NCBI RefSeq assembly: GCF_001592265.1
Contig: NZ_BCWP01000010.1
Location: 1 to 64,000, forward strand
DNA: 64,000 bases
DNA from: Curvibacter delicatus NBRC 14919
GTDB lineage: Bacteria; Pseudomonadota; Gammaproteobacteria; Burkholderiales; Burkholderiaceae_C
Direction of reading: 5' to 3'
Part shown: positions 51,706-60,571 of the stretch, in pieces
How the letters are laid out: each line of letters starts with the position of its first letter
How positions within the stretch are numbered: the first letter of the stretch is position 1
Notes under the pieces: model-generated
Databases searched by the model: none
What the model was told of the DNA's origin: nothing
The model's input: the letters and a program-made list of their open reading frames with translations, nothing else
Translations under genes and position numbers: made by a program

Positions 51706-52617
51706 TCAGCTGTCTTCAAAGTAATCGCTATCTACGCGTTTCACAACGTATGTTGCAGAAGGCGTCACACCAACATCAAAATCGATCATTAAGTTGGCAA
51801 GCCGGCCACCATCAATCAAGACCACCTTGGTGTCAATCCTCGATGCGTAATCAACAGCGTCAGCCGTATACGTTGAGGTTGTAATAAACACACCTTTTCT
51901 CGCACGCTGACCTTGAAGTGCACCAACAAATTTTTGTATTTCAGGCCTACCGACTGAGCCCTGCCAGCGCTTGGCTTGAAGATAGATAGTGTCGAGGCCC
52001 AGGCGGTCTTCTTTGATGATTCCATCTATTCCACCATCACCACTTTGACCGATTCGCTCACCAGCATCACGTCGAGACCCGCCGTATCCCATTTTTACAA
52101 GAAGCTCGACAACGAGTTGCTCAAAAAACGCTGGAGAGCACGCAAGAATTCTGGCCAATAACTCTTGCGCCAACTGCTCTCTTAAGCCTTGATATGCCAC
52201 CTCGATTGACTCTTCAGGCGTCGTATCGCCCGGCACTGAAGTAGCCGAATCGTCTCGACCGACTCCAGAACGCGACAACTCCCGAAATTCAATGAACTCA
52301 GGGAACTGTTCAAGATACTTTCCGTCGATCCTCTCCGGATTAGTCTTTAGGACACTGATTCCACGCTCGGTTATCTTAAAAACACCTCGCTTGGGTGCCT
52401 CAATCAAAGCCGCTTTCTTAAGGTACGTTCTTGCCCAACCAATTCGATTTCGAAACACACGCTGTTGTCCACTTGGAAGTAACTCGGCCAACTCCGTAGG
52501 CGAAAGCTGGAAGCGGGCGGCGAGATCTTCCTCTAACTGTCCCAAGGTATGTTCTTTTCCATCCGTCAGCGCTTTCAGAAAAGGAAGCATGCATGTCTGG
52601 TAGTCAGGAATGGCCAT
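51706..52617 (-). CDS. mrr: Mrr-type restriction endonuclease
   Basis: A 303-residue protein from ATG 52617, behind TTTGGAGAA. The N-terminal winged-helix Mrr_N domain (about 1-90, with RNRIGWARTYLKKAALIE) binds DNA. The C-terminal PD-(D/E)XK nuclease domain has FEQLVVELLVKMGYGG, SGDGGIDGII with the catalytic aspartate, and the QAK triad end in YLQAKRW. Mrr enzymes cut methylated foreign DNA. The gene is clearly less GC-rich than its neighbours and has no partner methylase, which suggests horizontal acquisition as a stand-alone defence gene. Confidence 0.93.
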   Translation of the reverse strand: MAIPDYQTCMLPFLKALTDGKEHTLGQLEEDLAARFQLSPTELAELLPSGQQRVFRNRIGWARTYLKKAALIEAPKRGVFKITERGISVLKTNPERIDGKYLEQFPEFIEFRELSRSGVGRDDSATSVPGDTTPEESIEVAYQGLREQLAQELLARILACSPAFFEQLVVELLVKMGYGGSRRDAGERIGQSGDGGIDGIIKEDRLGLDTIYLQAKRWQGSVGRPEIQKFVGALQGQRARKGVFITTSTYTADAVDYASRIDTKVVLIDGGRLANLMIDFDVGVTPSATYVVKRVDSDYFEDS

Positions 52618-52652
52618 GCGTTTCTCCAAATAGTCTTAGTAGGAATTGTCGG

Positions 52653-54599
52653 CTACCTGTTGAAAGACAACTGAACCACCTGATTCTGCAACCTCTCCAA
52701 CTGCATTTCATCCGCTGTGATCGCTTCACCCACATTCAACCCCACCACATTAAATATCCCCCGTCGAAACGGCTTGGCCATCGCCGTCGGCTTGCCGCCT
52801 ACCAGCTCGATGCGGCTGAAGTAGGAGCCCCACAGGTTGGTCAGCGCCATAGGCACCACCGGCACGGGTTGCTGCTCCAGGATCTTCATGATGCCGCCCT
52901 TGAACTCTTGCAACGTGCCGTCTTGGGTGATACCGCCTTCGGGGAAGATGCCAAGCAGGTCGCCCTCTTTCAGCACCTTGACGGCAGCGGCAAAGGCCGC
53001 CTCGTAGGCGGCCGGGTCTTCGGCGCGCGGGGCGATGGGGATGGCCTTGGCCAGTTTGAACAGCCAGCCCAGCACCGGTACCTTGAAGATGCGGTGGTCC
53101 ATGAGAAAGCGGATGGGGCGCGGGCTGGCAGCCTGCAGCAGCACGGCGTCGACAAAACTCACGTGGTTGCAGGCCAGGATGGCCGGGCCTTCTGAAGGAA
53201 TGTGCTCGTCACCCCGCACCTTGAAGCGGTAGACGAAGTGGCTCAGCACCCAGGCCACGAAGCGCAGCAGGTACTCCGGCACCAGCAGGAAGATGTAGAG
53301 CGCCACCACCGCGTTCGCCAGGCCCCCCAGGAAAAAGATCTGTGGAATGGTGACGTCCATGGCCAAGAGCGCGCCCGCGATGAGCGAGCTGGCGATCATG
53401 AACAGCGCGTTGAGGATGTTGTTGGCGGCAATGATGCGCGCGCGGTGCGTGGCCGGGCTGCGCAGCTGGATCAGCGCGTACATGGGCACGCTGTAGAGGC
53501 CGGCAAACAGGCTGAGCAGCAGCAGATCGGCCATGACGCGCCAGTGCGCCGGCTGGGCCAGGAAGGCGGCCAGGCCCATCACCTCGCTTGCGGGCAGGCC
53601 ACGGGAAGCAAAGTAGAGGTCGACGGCGAACACCGTCATGCCGATGGCGCCCAGCGGCACCAGGCCAATTTCCACATGGCGGCGACTGAGCAGCTCGCAC
53701 ATGAGCGAGCCGATGCCGATGCCGATGGAGAACACCACCAGCAGGGCCGAGGCCACGTGCGCGTCGCCGTGTAGCACCTCCTTGGCGAAGCTGGGGAACT
53801 GGCTCAGGAAGACGGCGCCAAAGAACCACATCCAGCTGATGCCCAAGAGCGAGCGGAACACCACGATGTTGCCGTGGGCCAGCTTGAGATTGCGCCAGGT
53901 TTCGCTGAAGGGGTTCCAGTTGATTTTCAAACCCGGGTCGGTGGCCGGCACGAACGGAATGCGCGCGGCCACCACACGCCCGAGCACCGCCAGAACGACG
54001 CAGGCCAGCGCCACGTTCTGGTGGCCCACTTCCGGCATGGCGACGATGAGGCCACCCACCACGTTGCCGAGCAGGATGGCGACGAAGGTACCCATCTCCA
54101 CCATGCCGTTACCCCCCGTCAACTCGCGTTCGTGCAGCACCTGCGGCAGGTAGGCGAACTTCACCGGGCCGAACAGCGTGGAGTGCAGGCCCATCATGAA
54201 GGTGCACAGCAGCAGCGCCGGCACGTTGGCCATGATGAAGCCCCAAGCTGCCACGAGCATGATGGCGATCTCCATGTTCTTGACGAAACGGATCATGGCC
54301 GTCTTCTCGAACTTGTCGGTCAGCTGACCACTGGTGGCGGAAAACAGCACGAAGGGCAGGATGAACAGTGCGCCAATCACCAGCCCGGCCATGGCGGGCG
54401 GCAGCCAGCCGATGCTGAGCTGGTAGGTCACCATGACGGTGAAAGCGAACTTGAACAGGTTGTCGTTGGCGGCGCCGCAGAACTGCGTCCAGAAAAACGG
54501 CGCGAAACGGCGCTGGCGCAGCAGGGCAAACTGGTTGGGGTGGGCGTCAGAGGCCGCGGCAGGGTGCTCGGGCGGCCAGGTGTCGTCAAAGTCGCGCAA
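52653..54599 (-). CDS. MFS transporter fused to 1-acylglycerol-3-phosphate acyltransferase
   Basis: A 648-residue two-domain protein. The first 420 residues are an MFS transporter with about twelve helices, resembling the lysophospholipid flippase LplT. The C-terminal part (about 440-630) is a PlsC-type acyltransferase with NHVSFVD (catalytic HX4D) and FPEGGIT. It probably flips and re-acylates lysophospholipids. It lacks the acyl-ACP synthetase domain found in LplT-Aas fusions. The start is TTG 54599, supported by a strong GAGGAGGAG site; no suitable ATG exists. Confidence 0.9.
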   Translation of the reverse strand: MRDFDDTWPPEHPAAASDAHPNQFALLRQRRFAPFFWTQFCGAANDNLFKFAFTVMVTYQLSIGWLPPAMAGLVIGALFILPFVLFSATSGQLTDKFEKTAMIRFVKNMEIAIMLVAAWGFIMANVPALLLCTFMMGLHSTLFGPVKFAYLPQVLHERELTGGNGMVEMGTFVAILLGNVVGGLIVAMPEVGHQNVALACVVLAVLGRVVAARIPFVPATDPGLKINWNPFSETWRNLKLAHGNIVVFRSLLGISWMWFFGAVFLSQFPSFAKEVLHGDAHVASALLVVFSIGIGIGSLMCELLSRRHVEIGLVPLGAIGMTVFAVDLYFASRGLPASEVMGLAAFLAQPAHWRVMADLLLLSLFAGLYSVPMYALIQLRSPATHRARIIAANNILNALFMIASSLIAGALLAMDVTIPQIFFLGGLANAVVALYIFLLVPEYLLRFVAWVLSHFVYRFKVRGDEHIPSEGPAILACNHVSFVDAVLLQAASPRPIRFLMDHRIFKVPVLGWLFKLAKAIPIAPRAEDPAAYEAAFAAAVKVLKEGDLLGIFPEGGITQDGTLQEFKGGIMKILEQQPVPVVPMALTNLWGSYFSRIELVGGKPTAMAKPFRRGIFNVVGLNVGEAITADEMQLERLQNQVVQLSFNR

Positions 54600-54780
54600 G
54601 GCGTACTCCTCCTCTGTTGTTCTTGGTTCAGGCTGCTTGCGATTCTGCCCGAGGCCCTACAGGGCTTTGATGACAGATCGCACCGACCAGAAACTTGCAG
54701 AAAAGGAGCGCGAGGGCTATACCTTGCTGCTGGCCATGCGCAGTTGGGAGTTCGAAGCCTTTGCCGCCTTGCGACGCTGA
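54600..54780. other. intergenic region with a possible 36-residue ORF
   Basis: Between the MFS-acyltransferase and the SQR-like gene an open frame starts with ATG at 54670 (plus strand, MTDRTDQKLAEKEREGYTLL...) and ends at 54780. Composition is protein-like and amphipathic, but the ribosome binding site is weak and the frame is open upstream without a start. It could be a small protein or chance. Confidence 0.3.
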
Positions 54781-54793
54781 GACCCGCCATGAC

Positions 54794-54835
54794 TTGATTT
54801 ATATCAATCCGAACGTACCCCCGGGGGCATATAAA
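54794..54835 (+). promoter_or_regulatory. class II FNR/Anr-dependent promoter
   Basis: A perfect FNR box TTGAT-N4-ATCAA lies at 54794-54807 and a -10 element TATAAA at 54830-54835. A start near 54842 places the box centre at -41.5, the exact position for class II FNR activation. A 10-bp palindrome CCCCCGGGGG (54818-54827) sits between them and may bind another regulator. It drives the SQR-like gene 54908, whose ATG lies about 65 bp downstream. Confidence 0.75.
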
Positions 54836-54907
54836 CCAGCCTGAAGTCCTACAAGGTGAACGACCCGATGCAGGTTGTTCGTCATACACATTACAGGAGA
54901 CAACTTC

Positions 54908-56182
54908 ATGGCCCACATCGTGATTCTTGGTGCAGGCCTCGGCGGTATGCCGATGGCTTATGAAATGCGCGAACAAGCGCGCGCCGGTGACAAGGTCACC
55001 GTCATTTCCAACAACCCGAAATTCCATTTCGTGCCGTCCAACCCCTGGGTGGCGGTGAACTGGCGCACGCGCGACGACATCGAGCTGGACATCGCGCCCG
55101 CGCTGGCGAAAAAGAAGATCGACTTCATCGGTGTCGGCGCGAAGCGCGTGCACCCGGAGAAGAACCAGATCGAACTCGAGGACGGCCGCAGCATCGACTA
55201 CGACTTCCTCATCATCGCCACCGGGCCGAAGCTGGCTTTCGACGAGGTGGAAGGCCTGGGGCCCAAAGGCCACACGCAGTCGATCTGCCATGTGGAGCAT
55301 GCGGTGGAGGCGGAGCAGCGCTGGCAGGAGTTCGTCAAGGACCCTGGCCCGGTGGTGGTGGGGGCGGTGCAAGGCGCCTCCTGCTACGGCCCGGCCTACG
55401 AGTTCGCCATGATCATGGACACCGACCTGCGCCGCCGCAAGATCCGCGACCGGGTGCCGATGACCTTCGTCACCGCCGAGCCCTATGTGGGCCACCTCGG
55501 TCTGGGTGGCGTGGGCGACTCCAAGGGGCTGCTGGAATCGGTCATGCGCGAGCGCCACATCAAGTGGATCTGCAACGCCAAGACCACCAAGGTGGAAGCC
55601 GGCAAGATGTACGTGACCGAGCACAACGAGGACGGCACACCGAAGAAGGAGCACGTGCTGGACTTCAAATACTCGATGATGCTGCCGGCCTTCAAGGGCA
55701 TTGATGCGGTGTTCGGCATCGAGGGCCTGACCAACCCGCGCGGTTTCATCCTGATCGACCCGCACCAGCGCAACCCGAAGTACCCCAACATCTATTCGGT
55801 CGGCGTGAGCGTGGCGATTCCGCCGGTGGAAGTGACCCCGGTGCCCACCGGCGCACCGAAGACCGGCTACATGATCGAGTCCATGGTCACGGCCACAGCG
55901 CACAACATCCGCGAGGTGCTCGACAACAAGGCGCCCACGCACAAGGCCACCTGGAACGCGCTGTGCCTGGCCGACTTCGGCGACACCGGCGCCTGCTTTG
56001 TGGCGCTGCCGCAGATTCCGCCGCGCAACGTGAACTGGTTCTCGCAAGGCAAGTGGGTGCACCTGGCCAAGATCGCCTTCGAGAAGTACTTCATCCGCAA
56101 GATGAAGAGCGGTACCTCCGAACCGTTGTTCGAGAAGCTGGTGATGAACGCCCTGGGCATCATGAAGCTCAAGGACAAATAA
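54908..56182 (+). CDS. FAD-dependent sulfide:quinone oxidoreductase-like protein
   Basis: A 424-residue flavoprotein from ATG 54908, behind ACAGGAGAC. The FAD-binding VILGAGLGGMPMAYEM lies at 4-19. It has a cysteine in the GASCYGPAYEF motif (about 153-163) and another in GDTGACFVALPQ (about 362-373), both in the pattern of sulfide:quinone oxidoreductases; a third typical cysteine may be that in WICNAK. A basic amphipathic C-terminus (FEKYFIRKMKSG) suits monotopic membrane binding. The FNR promoter suggests use under low oxygen. Flavocytochrome c-type activity is an alternative. Confidence 0.87.
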   Translation: MAHIVILGAGLGGMPMAYEMREQARAGDKVTVISNNPKFHFVPSNPWVAVNWRTRDDIELDIAPALAKKKIDFIGVGAKRVHPEKNQIELEDGRSIDYDFLIIATGPKLAFDEVEGLGPKGHTQSICHVEHAVEAEQRWQEFVKDPGPVVVGAVQGASCYGPAYEFAMIMDTDLRRRKIRDRVPMTFVTAEPYVGHLGLGGVGDSKGLLESVMRERHIKWICNAKTTKVEAGKMYVTEHNEDGTPKKEHVLDFKYSMMLPAFKGIDAVFGIEGLTNPRGFILIDPHQRNPKYPNIYSVGVSVAIPPVEVTPVPTGAPKTGYMIESMVTATAHNIREVLDNKAPTHKATWNALCLADFGDTGACFVALPQIPPRNVNWFSQGKWVHLAKIAFEKYFIRKMKSGTSEPLFEKLVMNALGIMKLKDK

Positions 56183-56201
56183 GCGCTTGAGCGCGCGGCC
56201 C

Positions 56202-56612
56202 ATGGCCACTGAATACATCTTCTTCGACGCCGACCTGTGCGAGCGTTTCGTGCAGGCGGTTGCGGCCCGTGCGCTGAGCAGCCAGGTACGGGAAGATGCG
56301 ATGGAGGGTTTCGTGGTCCAGCTTGGCGACGAAGCGACCGATGCCGTGCTGGAGGCGCTGGAAGCCGACTACGAAGCGCTGATGCACGAGCAGATGCTGC
56401 GCGCCGAAACACGGCCGGACTGGGTAAGCCACCAGGTGGCCGGGGTGCGCTTCACGCGTGCCGATGGCAGCAGCGCGGTAGTACGGCTACCGGCTGCGGT
56501 GGCCCGCCCGCTGCTGGAGCGCTTCACGGCCGAAGAGGCGCACGACCTGGTGAGCGCCATTGCCCACAGCCTGGAGAATCCGGTCGACGGGCCGCTGTGC
56601 CACAAGGGTTGA
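56202..56612 (+). CDS. hypothetical protein downstream of SQR-like gene
   Basis: A 136-residue acidic, mainly helical protein from ATG 56202, 19 bp after the SQR-like gene and probably in the same transcript. It has MATEYIFFDADLCERFVQAV at the start and a central EGFVVQLGDEATDAVLEALE. No transmembrane segment, signal peptide or known motif is visible. The context suggests an accessory role to the flavoprotein. Confidence 0.7.
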   Translation: MATEYIFFDADLCERFVQAVAARALSSQVREDAMEGFVVQLGDEATDAVLEALEADYEALMHEQMLRAETRPDWVSHQVAGVRFTRADGSSAVVRLPAAVARPLLERFTAEEAHDLVSAIAHSLENPVDGPLCHKG

Positions 56613-56619
56613 ATGCGGC

Positions 56620-57885
56620 TTACGCCGTGAAAACCGTCAGCACGCCGGTGTAGCCGTACAGGTGGTGGCGCGCGATTTCGCCGGCCGCGAAGAAACCCAC
56701 CAGCGGCACATCACCCAAAGCGCGACGCACGATCTGCAGTTCAGCACTCGGGCCACCGAAGTGCGGACCGCCACGACCGGAGCAACTCACATACACCGCG
56801 CCGGCAATGCGCCGTGCCGGATGCGGTGCGGCTTCCGCCTCGGATGCGCCCAGGGCGTGCGCGGTGCCGACCGTCATTTCCTCCGGCTCCAGCTCTTCGC
56901 GGATTTCGGCGCAGATGCGCGTGAGGTCGGCGCGTGCCGCCTGCACATTGCGTTGGCAGAACGCCAGCTCCATGCCGGGCTCAGCCAGGTCGGCCAGTGC
57001 CACGCCCTGGCGTGAGGGGTCGAGGCCGATGATGTGGCGCACCAGCACGTCGCTGCCGAAGTTGCCGGTGCGGCTGACGGCGTGGCCGTCTTGCGGCGCA
57101 TCGGCCGGCCGCATGAGACCGGCCAGCGTGGCGCGCACGGCGTCCAGCGCCTGCTGTGGCCGGTCCAGCGACACGTTGAGGTCGCGCAGCAACACCTCCA
57201 GCGCCGGCTCGCCGTCGAGCTTGAAGACCACGTTGCGCTCGGCCTCGGTCACCACATGGCTCTTGGCCACCGGCAGGCAGCCCTGCGTGACGCGCGACAC
57301 CAGCCGCACGCCCTCACCAAAGGCCACGCCGCTCAAGCCGCCATGGAAGACGCCGGTGGCCCGGCCCTGGCCGCGGATGAAACCGTCACCACCGAGGGCG
57401 AACTGCACGCTCTCGCTGCGGCTGGCCGCGAGACCACCAAACAGGTAACCCGAGTCGGTGCGCTCAGCCATCTCATTGATCAGTTCGGCCAGGTCGGGCG
57501 TTTCGCCGTCGGCATGCACCAGCGCCGTGTGCGCCTCAAAGCCCAGCCCCAGCGGCGCCACGCCGGAGAACACGCGGTACTGGTCGGTCGGCAGTTCGCA
57601 CAGCATGACGGCCAACGCCGGCTCGTCGAAGTACTCCACGTTGTTGGCGGCAATGCCCACGCCCACCGTGCCGGCCCAGTCGGTGACTTCGGGCAGTTCG
57701 GCGCTCAGGTGCGCCAGGATGGCCTCGGCTTCTGCGGCGTAGTGGTCGGTGATGTAGAGCAGCGCCAGCGTCGGGTTGTGCGCGTAGTCGGGCAAGGCCA
57801 TCTGCGCGCGCAGCTGTGCCAGCACCAAGCCGGCGGCCATCGTCCACTGTGGGTGGGTGGCGTGTGCGTGGGGGAATAGCTTCAC
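56620..57885 (-). CDS. FIST-domain sensor protein
   Basis: A 421-residue protein with FIST N-terminal and C-terminal domains, starting at GTG 57885 behind GGAG at good spacing; the much longer open frame upstream runs through phaM and is not coding. It has the alternating beta/Gly-rich pattern (YLFGGLAASRSESVQFALG, VYVSCSGRGGPHFG). FIST domains are thought to sense small ligands in signalling proteins; here the domain stands alone without a kinase or MCP output. It lies convergent with the 136-residue gene. Confidence 0.87.
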   Translation of the reverse strand: MKLFPHAHATHPQWTMAAGLVLAQLRAQMALPDYAHNPTLALLYITDHYAAEAEAILAHLSAELPEVTDWAGTVGVGIAANNVEYFDEPALAVMLCELPTDQYRVFSGVAPLGLGFEAHTALVHADGETPDLAELINEMAERTDSGYLFGGLAASRSESVQFALGGDGFIRGQGRATGVFHGGLSGVAFGEGVRLVSRVTQGCLPVAKSHVVTEAERNVVFKLDGEPALEVLLRDLNVSLDRPQQALDAVRATLAGLMRPADAPQDGHAVSRTGNFGSDVLVRHIIGLDPSRQGVALADLAEPGMELAFCQRNVQAARADLTRICAEIREELEPEEMTVGTAHALGASEAEAAPHPARRIAGAVYVSCSGRGGPHFGGPSAELQIVRRALGDVPLVGFFAAGEIARHHLYGYTGVLTVFTA

Positions 57886-57908
57886 GAAATCACTCCGGCA
57901 GGCACGGG

Positions 57909-58532
57909 TCAACGACGGCGCGGCGCACTTTTTGCCGCACTTTTCTTGGCGACTTTTGTGGCTCCAGCCCCTGTCTTGCCTGCGCCAGCCGTTTCTTTTT
58001 TGATAGCAGTCTGCGGCGCCGACGGCAGCTTGCTGGCGGCCTCTTTCATGGCGTGGCTGGCGATCTGCTGGAACTGCTGGGTGAGCGCGCCCCAGAACCG
58101 CATCGGGTCCGGCGTTGGTGCGGCAGTGGTCTTTGCACTGCTCCCTTTCGCGCCGGCCGCTGCGCGCGGCTTGCGGGGCGCGGCGGTTTTGACGGGGGTG
58201 GCAGGAGTAGGGGCTTGTGGTGCGGCCGCAGCGGGTTTGAAGGCCTGGGCCAGGTCGGGTGGGTTGAAGTTCATGCCCTTGAGCGTGGCCAGCGTCATCT
58301 TCTGCACCTCCAGCGCCTGGATGGTGGCCCGCAGGGCGGTGGCGTTCTGGTCGAGCCAGAACTGCACCGCCTTGAGCTCCTCGATGCGCTTGTCCAGCAC
58401 CTTCGGGTCCAGCGTGGGCGCCACCCAGCTGTTCATGGCCGGCAAGGACGCCGCAGCCCCTTTGCCCAGGCTTTGCAGAAACTCGAAGCCCGGCACGAAT
58501 TTGCCGAAACCGGTGGGGTCTGTTGTGCTCAT
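57909..58532 (-). CDS. phaM: PhaM-like polyhydroxyalkanoate granule-associated protein
   Basis: A 207-residue protein. The N-terminal part (about 1-95) has FVPGFEFLQSLGKGAAASLPAMNSWVAPTLD and a coiled-coil helix with EELKAVQFWLDQNATALRATIQALEVQKMTLATL. The C-terminal half is Ala/Pro/Lys-rich and ends in PAKKA-like basic repeats (KKSAAKSAPRRR). This matches PhaM of Ralstonia, which activates PHB synthase and anchors granules to DNA. No phaC is in the window. Confidence 0.82.
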   Translation of the reverse strand: MSTTDPTGFGKFVPGFEFLQSLGKGAAASLPAMNSWVAPTLDPKVLDKRIEELKAVQFWLDQNATALRATIQALEVQKMTLATLKGMNFNPPDLAQAFKPAAAAPQAPTPATPVKTAAPRKPRAAAGAKGSSAKTTAAPTPDPMRFWGALTQQFQQIASHAMKEAASKLPSAPQTAIKKETAGAGKTGAGATKVAKKSAAKSAPRRR

Positions 58533-58628
58533 GGCCGCTCCAGCAAGTTGTCGTCAGTGATGGACAACAGCTTACCCCATCACCGCGCGGTGTGCACTGA
58601 GCACACAGGCCGCGCGGCCTGCGTGCGC

Positions 58629-59609
58629 TCAGTCGAGACGGCCGATGCGCTGCACCAGCGCCGCCATGCTGCGCGCGTCGGCCTGCACGAAGCGCTCGAA
58701 CTCGGGCGCATCCTGGTACTGGAAAGACGTCCCGGCAGCGGCCAGCGCCTGCTTGGCGCGCGCGTCTTCGGACGCGGCCTTGGCCGCTTGGCGCAGCTTG
58801 GCCACCACGGCTTCCGGCGTGCCTGCGGGCACGAACAGGCCGGCCCACTGCGAGTAGCTGATCGGCACACCCAGCTCCTTGAAGCTGGGCACCTCCGGCA
58901 GCGCGGCCAAGCGGCCTTCGCCCCAGTGCGCCAGCACACGCAGCTTGCCGGCACGCACGTGCTGCATCACGCTCGACGGGCCGGTGGCCAAGGCATCGAC
59001 CTGGCCACCCAGCAGGGCCAGCACGGCAGGACCGGCGCCGGTGTAGGGCACGTGCAGCATGAAGCTGTTGGTGGCCACCTTGAGCTGCTCCATCGGCACG
59101 TGCATGGTGCCGTAGTTGCCGGAGGAGCCGAAGGTGATGGCGCCGGGCCTGGCCTTCACCGCCGCCATGAAGTCCTTGTAGGTCTTCCACGGGCTGTCGG
59201 CGCGCACCACCAGCGCGGTCGGGTCGGCGGTAAAACGCGCCACCGGCTTGAGCTGCTCCAGCGTGAACATGGGCGCACGCTTGAGCACCTTGTCGGCCTC
59301 CGGCAGCACCACGATGGACGACAGCGCCATCAACAGGCTGTAGCCGTCCGGCCGCGCCTTGGCCACCTGCGCCATGCCGATGCCGCCGCCGGCACCACCC
59401 TTGTTCTCCACGATCATGAATTGCTTAAGCGCGCGGCCCATGGCTTCGGCCACCGGACGGCCCACGGTGTCGGCCACGCCGCCGGGCGGGAACGGCACCA
59501 GCATGCTGACGGGCTTGTTCGGATAGTCTTCCTGCGCCAGTGCGGGCAGGCCCAGCAGGCCGGCCAGGCCGGCCCCGGCGAATTGCAGCAGTTCGCGGCG
59601 TTGTGTCAT
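58629..59609 (-). CDS. Bug/TctC-family periplasmic substrate-binding protein
   Basis: A 326-residue exported binding protein with a Tat/Sec-like signal (MTQRRELLQFAGAGLAGLLG...LPALAQ). Family features are YPNKPVSMLVPFPPGG and FMIVENKGGAGGGIGMAQVAK. It lies 48 bp downstream of the FAH-family gene, so the two probably form one GntR-controlled unit. Its ligand is likely a carboxylate that the FAH protein helps degrade. Confidence 0.92.
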   Translation of the reverse strand: MTQRRELLQFAGAGLAGLLGLPALAQEDYPNKPVSMLVPFPPGGVADTVGRPVAEAMGRALKQFMIVENKGGAGGGIGMAQVAKARPDGYSLLMALSSIVVLPEADKVLKRAPMFTLEQLKPVARFTADPTALVVRADSPWKTYKDFMAAVKARPGAITFGSSGNYGTMHVPMEQLKVATNSFMLHVPYTGAGPAVLALLGGQVDALATGPSSVMQHVRAGKLRVLAHWGEGRLAALPEVPSFKELGVPISYSQWAGLFVPAGTPEAVVAKLRQAAKAASEDARAKQALAAAGTSFQYQDAPEFERFVQADARSMAALVQRIGRLD

Positions 59610-59657
59610 GGTTGTCTCCTCGGGTTGTTGTTCAGGGGCACCGGTCGCGCGCCGGCG

Positions 59658-60539
59658 TCAGATCTCTTCCACCGGGTTGTTGAGTTCACCCAGGCCGGAG
59701 ATGGCCACGCGCACCACGTCGCCCTGGCGCAGGAACTTCGGCGGATTGAAGCCGACGCCCACGCCCACCGAGGTGCCGGTGGCGATGATGTCACCCGGCA
59801 GCAGCGTCATGGCGGCGGACATGGTTTCGATCAGGGTCGGCACGTCGAAGATCAGCTGCGAGATGTGCGCGTTCTGGCGCTGCTCGCCGTTGACCCAGGT
59901 CTGCATGCGCATGTCGGTCGGTGCTTCGTCACGGCTGGTCATCCAGGGGCCGAGCGGGCAGAAGCCGTCGAGCGACTTGCCGAGGAACCACTGCGCGTGG
60001 TTCTTCTGCAGGTCGCGGGCAGTCACGTCGTTCAGGGCCACAAAACCCCAGACGTGCTGCATGGCGTCGGCCTTGCTGACGTTGCGGCAGGTGCTGCCAA
60101 TGACAACACCGATCTCGCCTTCGTAGTCCACCGACTGGGTGTGCTTGGGGTTGAAGCGGATTGCATCGGTCGGGCCGCTCAGGGTGGTGGTGGCCTTGGT
60201 GAAGATCTGCGGGAACTGCGGGATGGCCGAGGCTGCACCGCTGGTGGCGTTGAAGCCGCTCTTGTCGAACTCGACCGCATGCTCGTGGTAGTTCTTGCCG
60301 ACAGCAAACGGGTTGCGCAGGAAGGCGGAGAGCGGGGCCAGGAACTTGACCTGTGCCATCGGCACACACTCGGTCACGGCGGCCTGCAACTGGGCGGCGC
60401 TCACGCCCTGCTCGATGACGGCCAGCACCGGGTTGGGGTGGCTGGCCAAGGCGCCGCCGACCAGGGCCACTTCCTGCTTGGCTTCATCCACCAGGGCCAG
60501 GTGGACCTGACCGGCTTTTTCCACACGTGCGATCTTCAT
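59658..60539 (-). CDS. fumarylacetoacetate hydrolase-family protein
   Basis: A 293-residue FAH-fold enzyme from ATG 60539. It has FAVGKNYHEHAVEFD near 77-91, the metal-binding DYEGEIGVVIG near 140-150 and DIIATGTSVGVGVG near 251-264. Possible activities are hydrolysis of a beta-diketo acid or a hydratase/isomerase step. It is divergent from a GntR regulator with phased TTGGT repeats between, and is followed by a Bug binding protein. The homologous gene in the catabolic operon at 32 kb is a separate paralogue. Confidence 0.9.
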   Translation of the reverse strand: MKIARVEKAGQVHLALVDEAKQEVALVGGALASHPNPVLAVIEQGVSAAQLQAAVTECVPMAQVKFLAPLSAFLRNPFAVGKNYHEHAVEFDKSGFNATSGAASAIPQFPQIFTKATTTLSGPTDAIRFNPKHTQSVDYEGEIGVVIGSTCRNVSKADAMQHVWGFVALNDVTARDLQKNHAQWFLGKSLDGFCPLGPWMTSRDEAPTDMRMQTWVNGEQRQNAHISQLIFDVPTLIETMSAAMTLLPGDIIATGTSVGVGVGFNPPKFLRQGDVVRVAISGLGELNNPVEEI

Positions 60540-60571
60540 GCGAACTCCTGCAAAGTAAATGCAAACCCAAA

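Noticed and set aside
54433-54669. Longer ORF covering the start of the MFS-acyltransferase gene
   Set aside because: It is antisense to the acyltransferase-fusion N-terminus; only the last 36 codons lie in free DNA.
57886-59190. Upstream part of an 856-codon ORF in frame with the FIST gene
   Set aside because: It overlaps phaM and the Bug gene in another frame; the GTG at 57885 has its own ribosome binding site and gives a full FIST protein.
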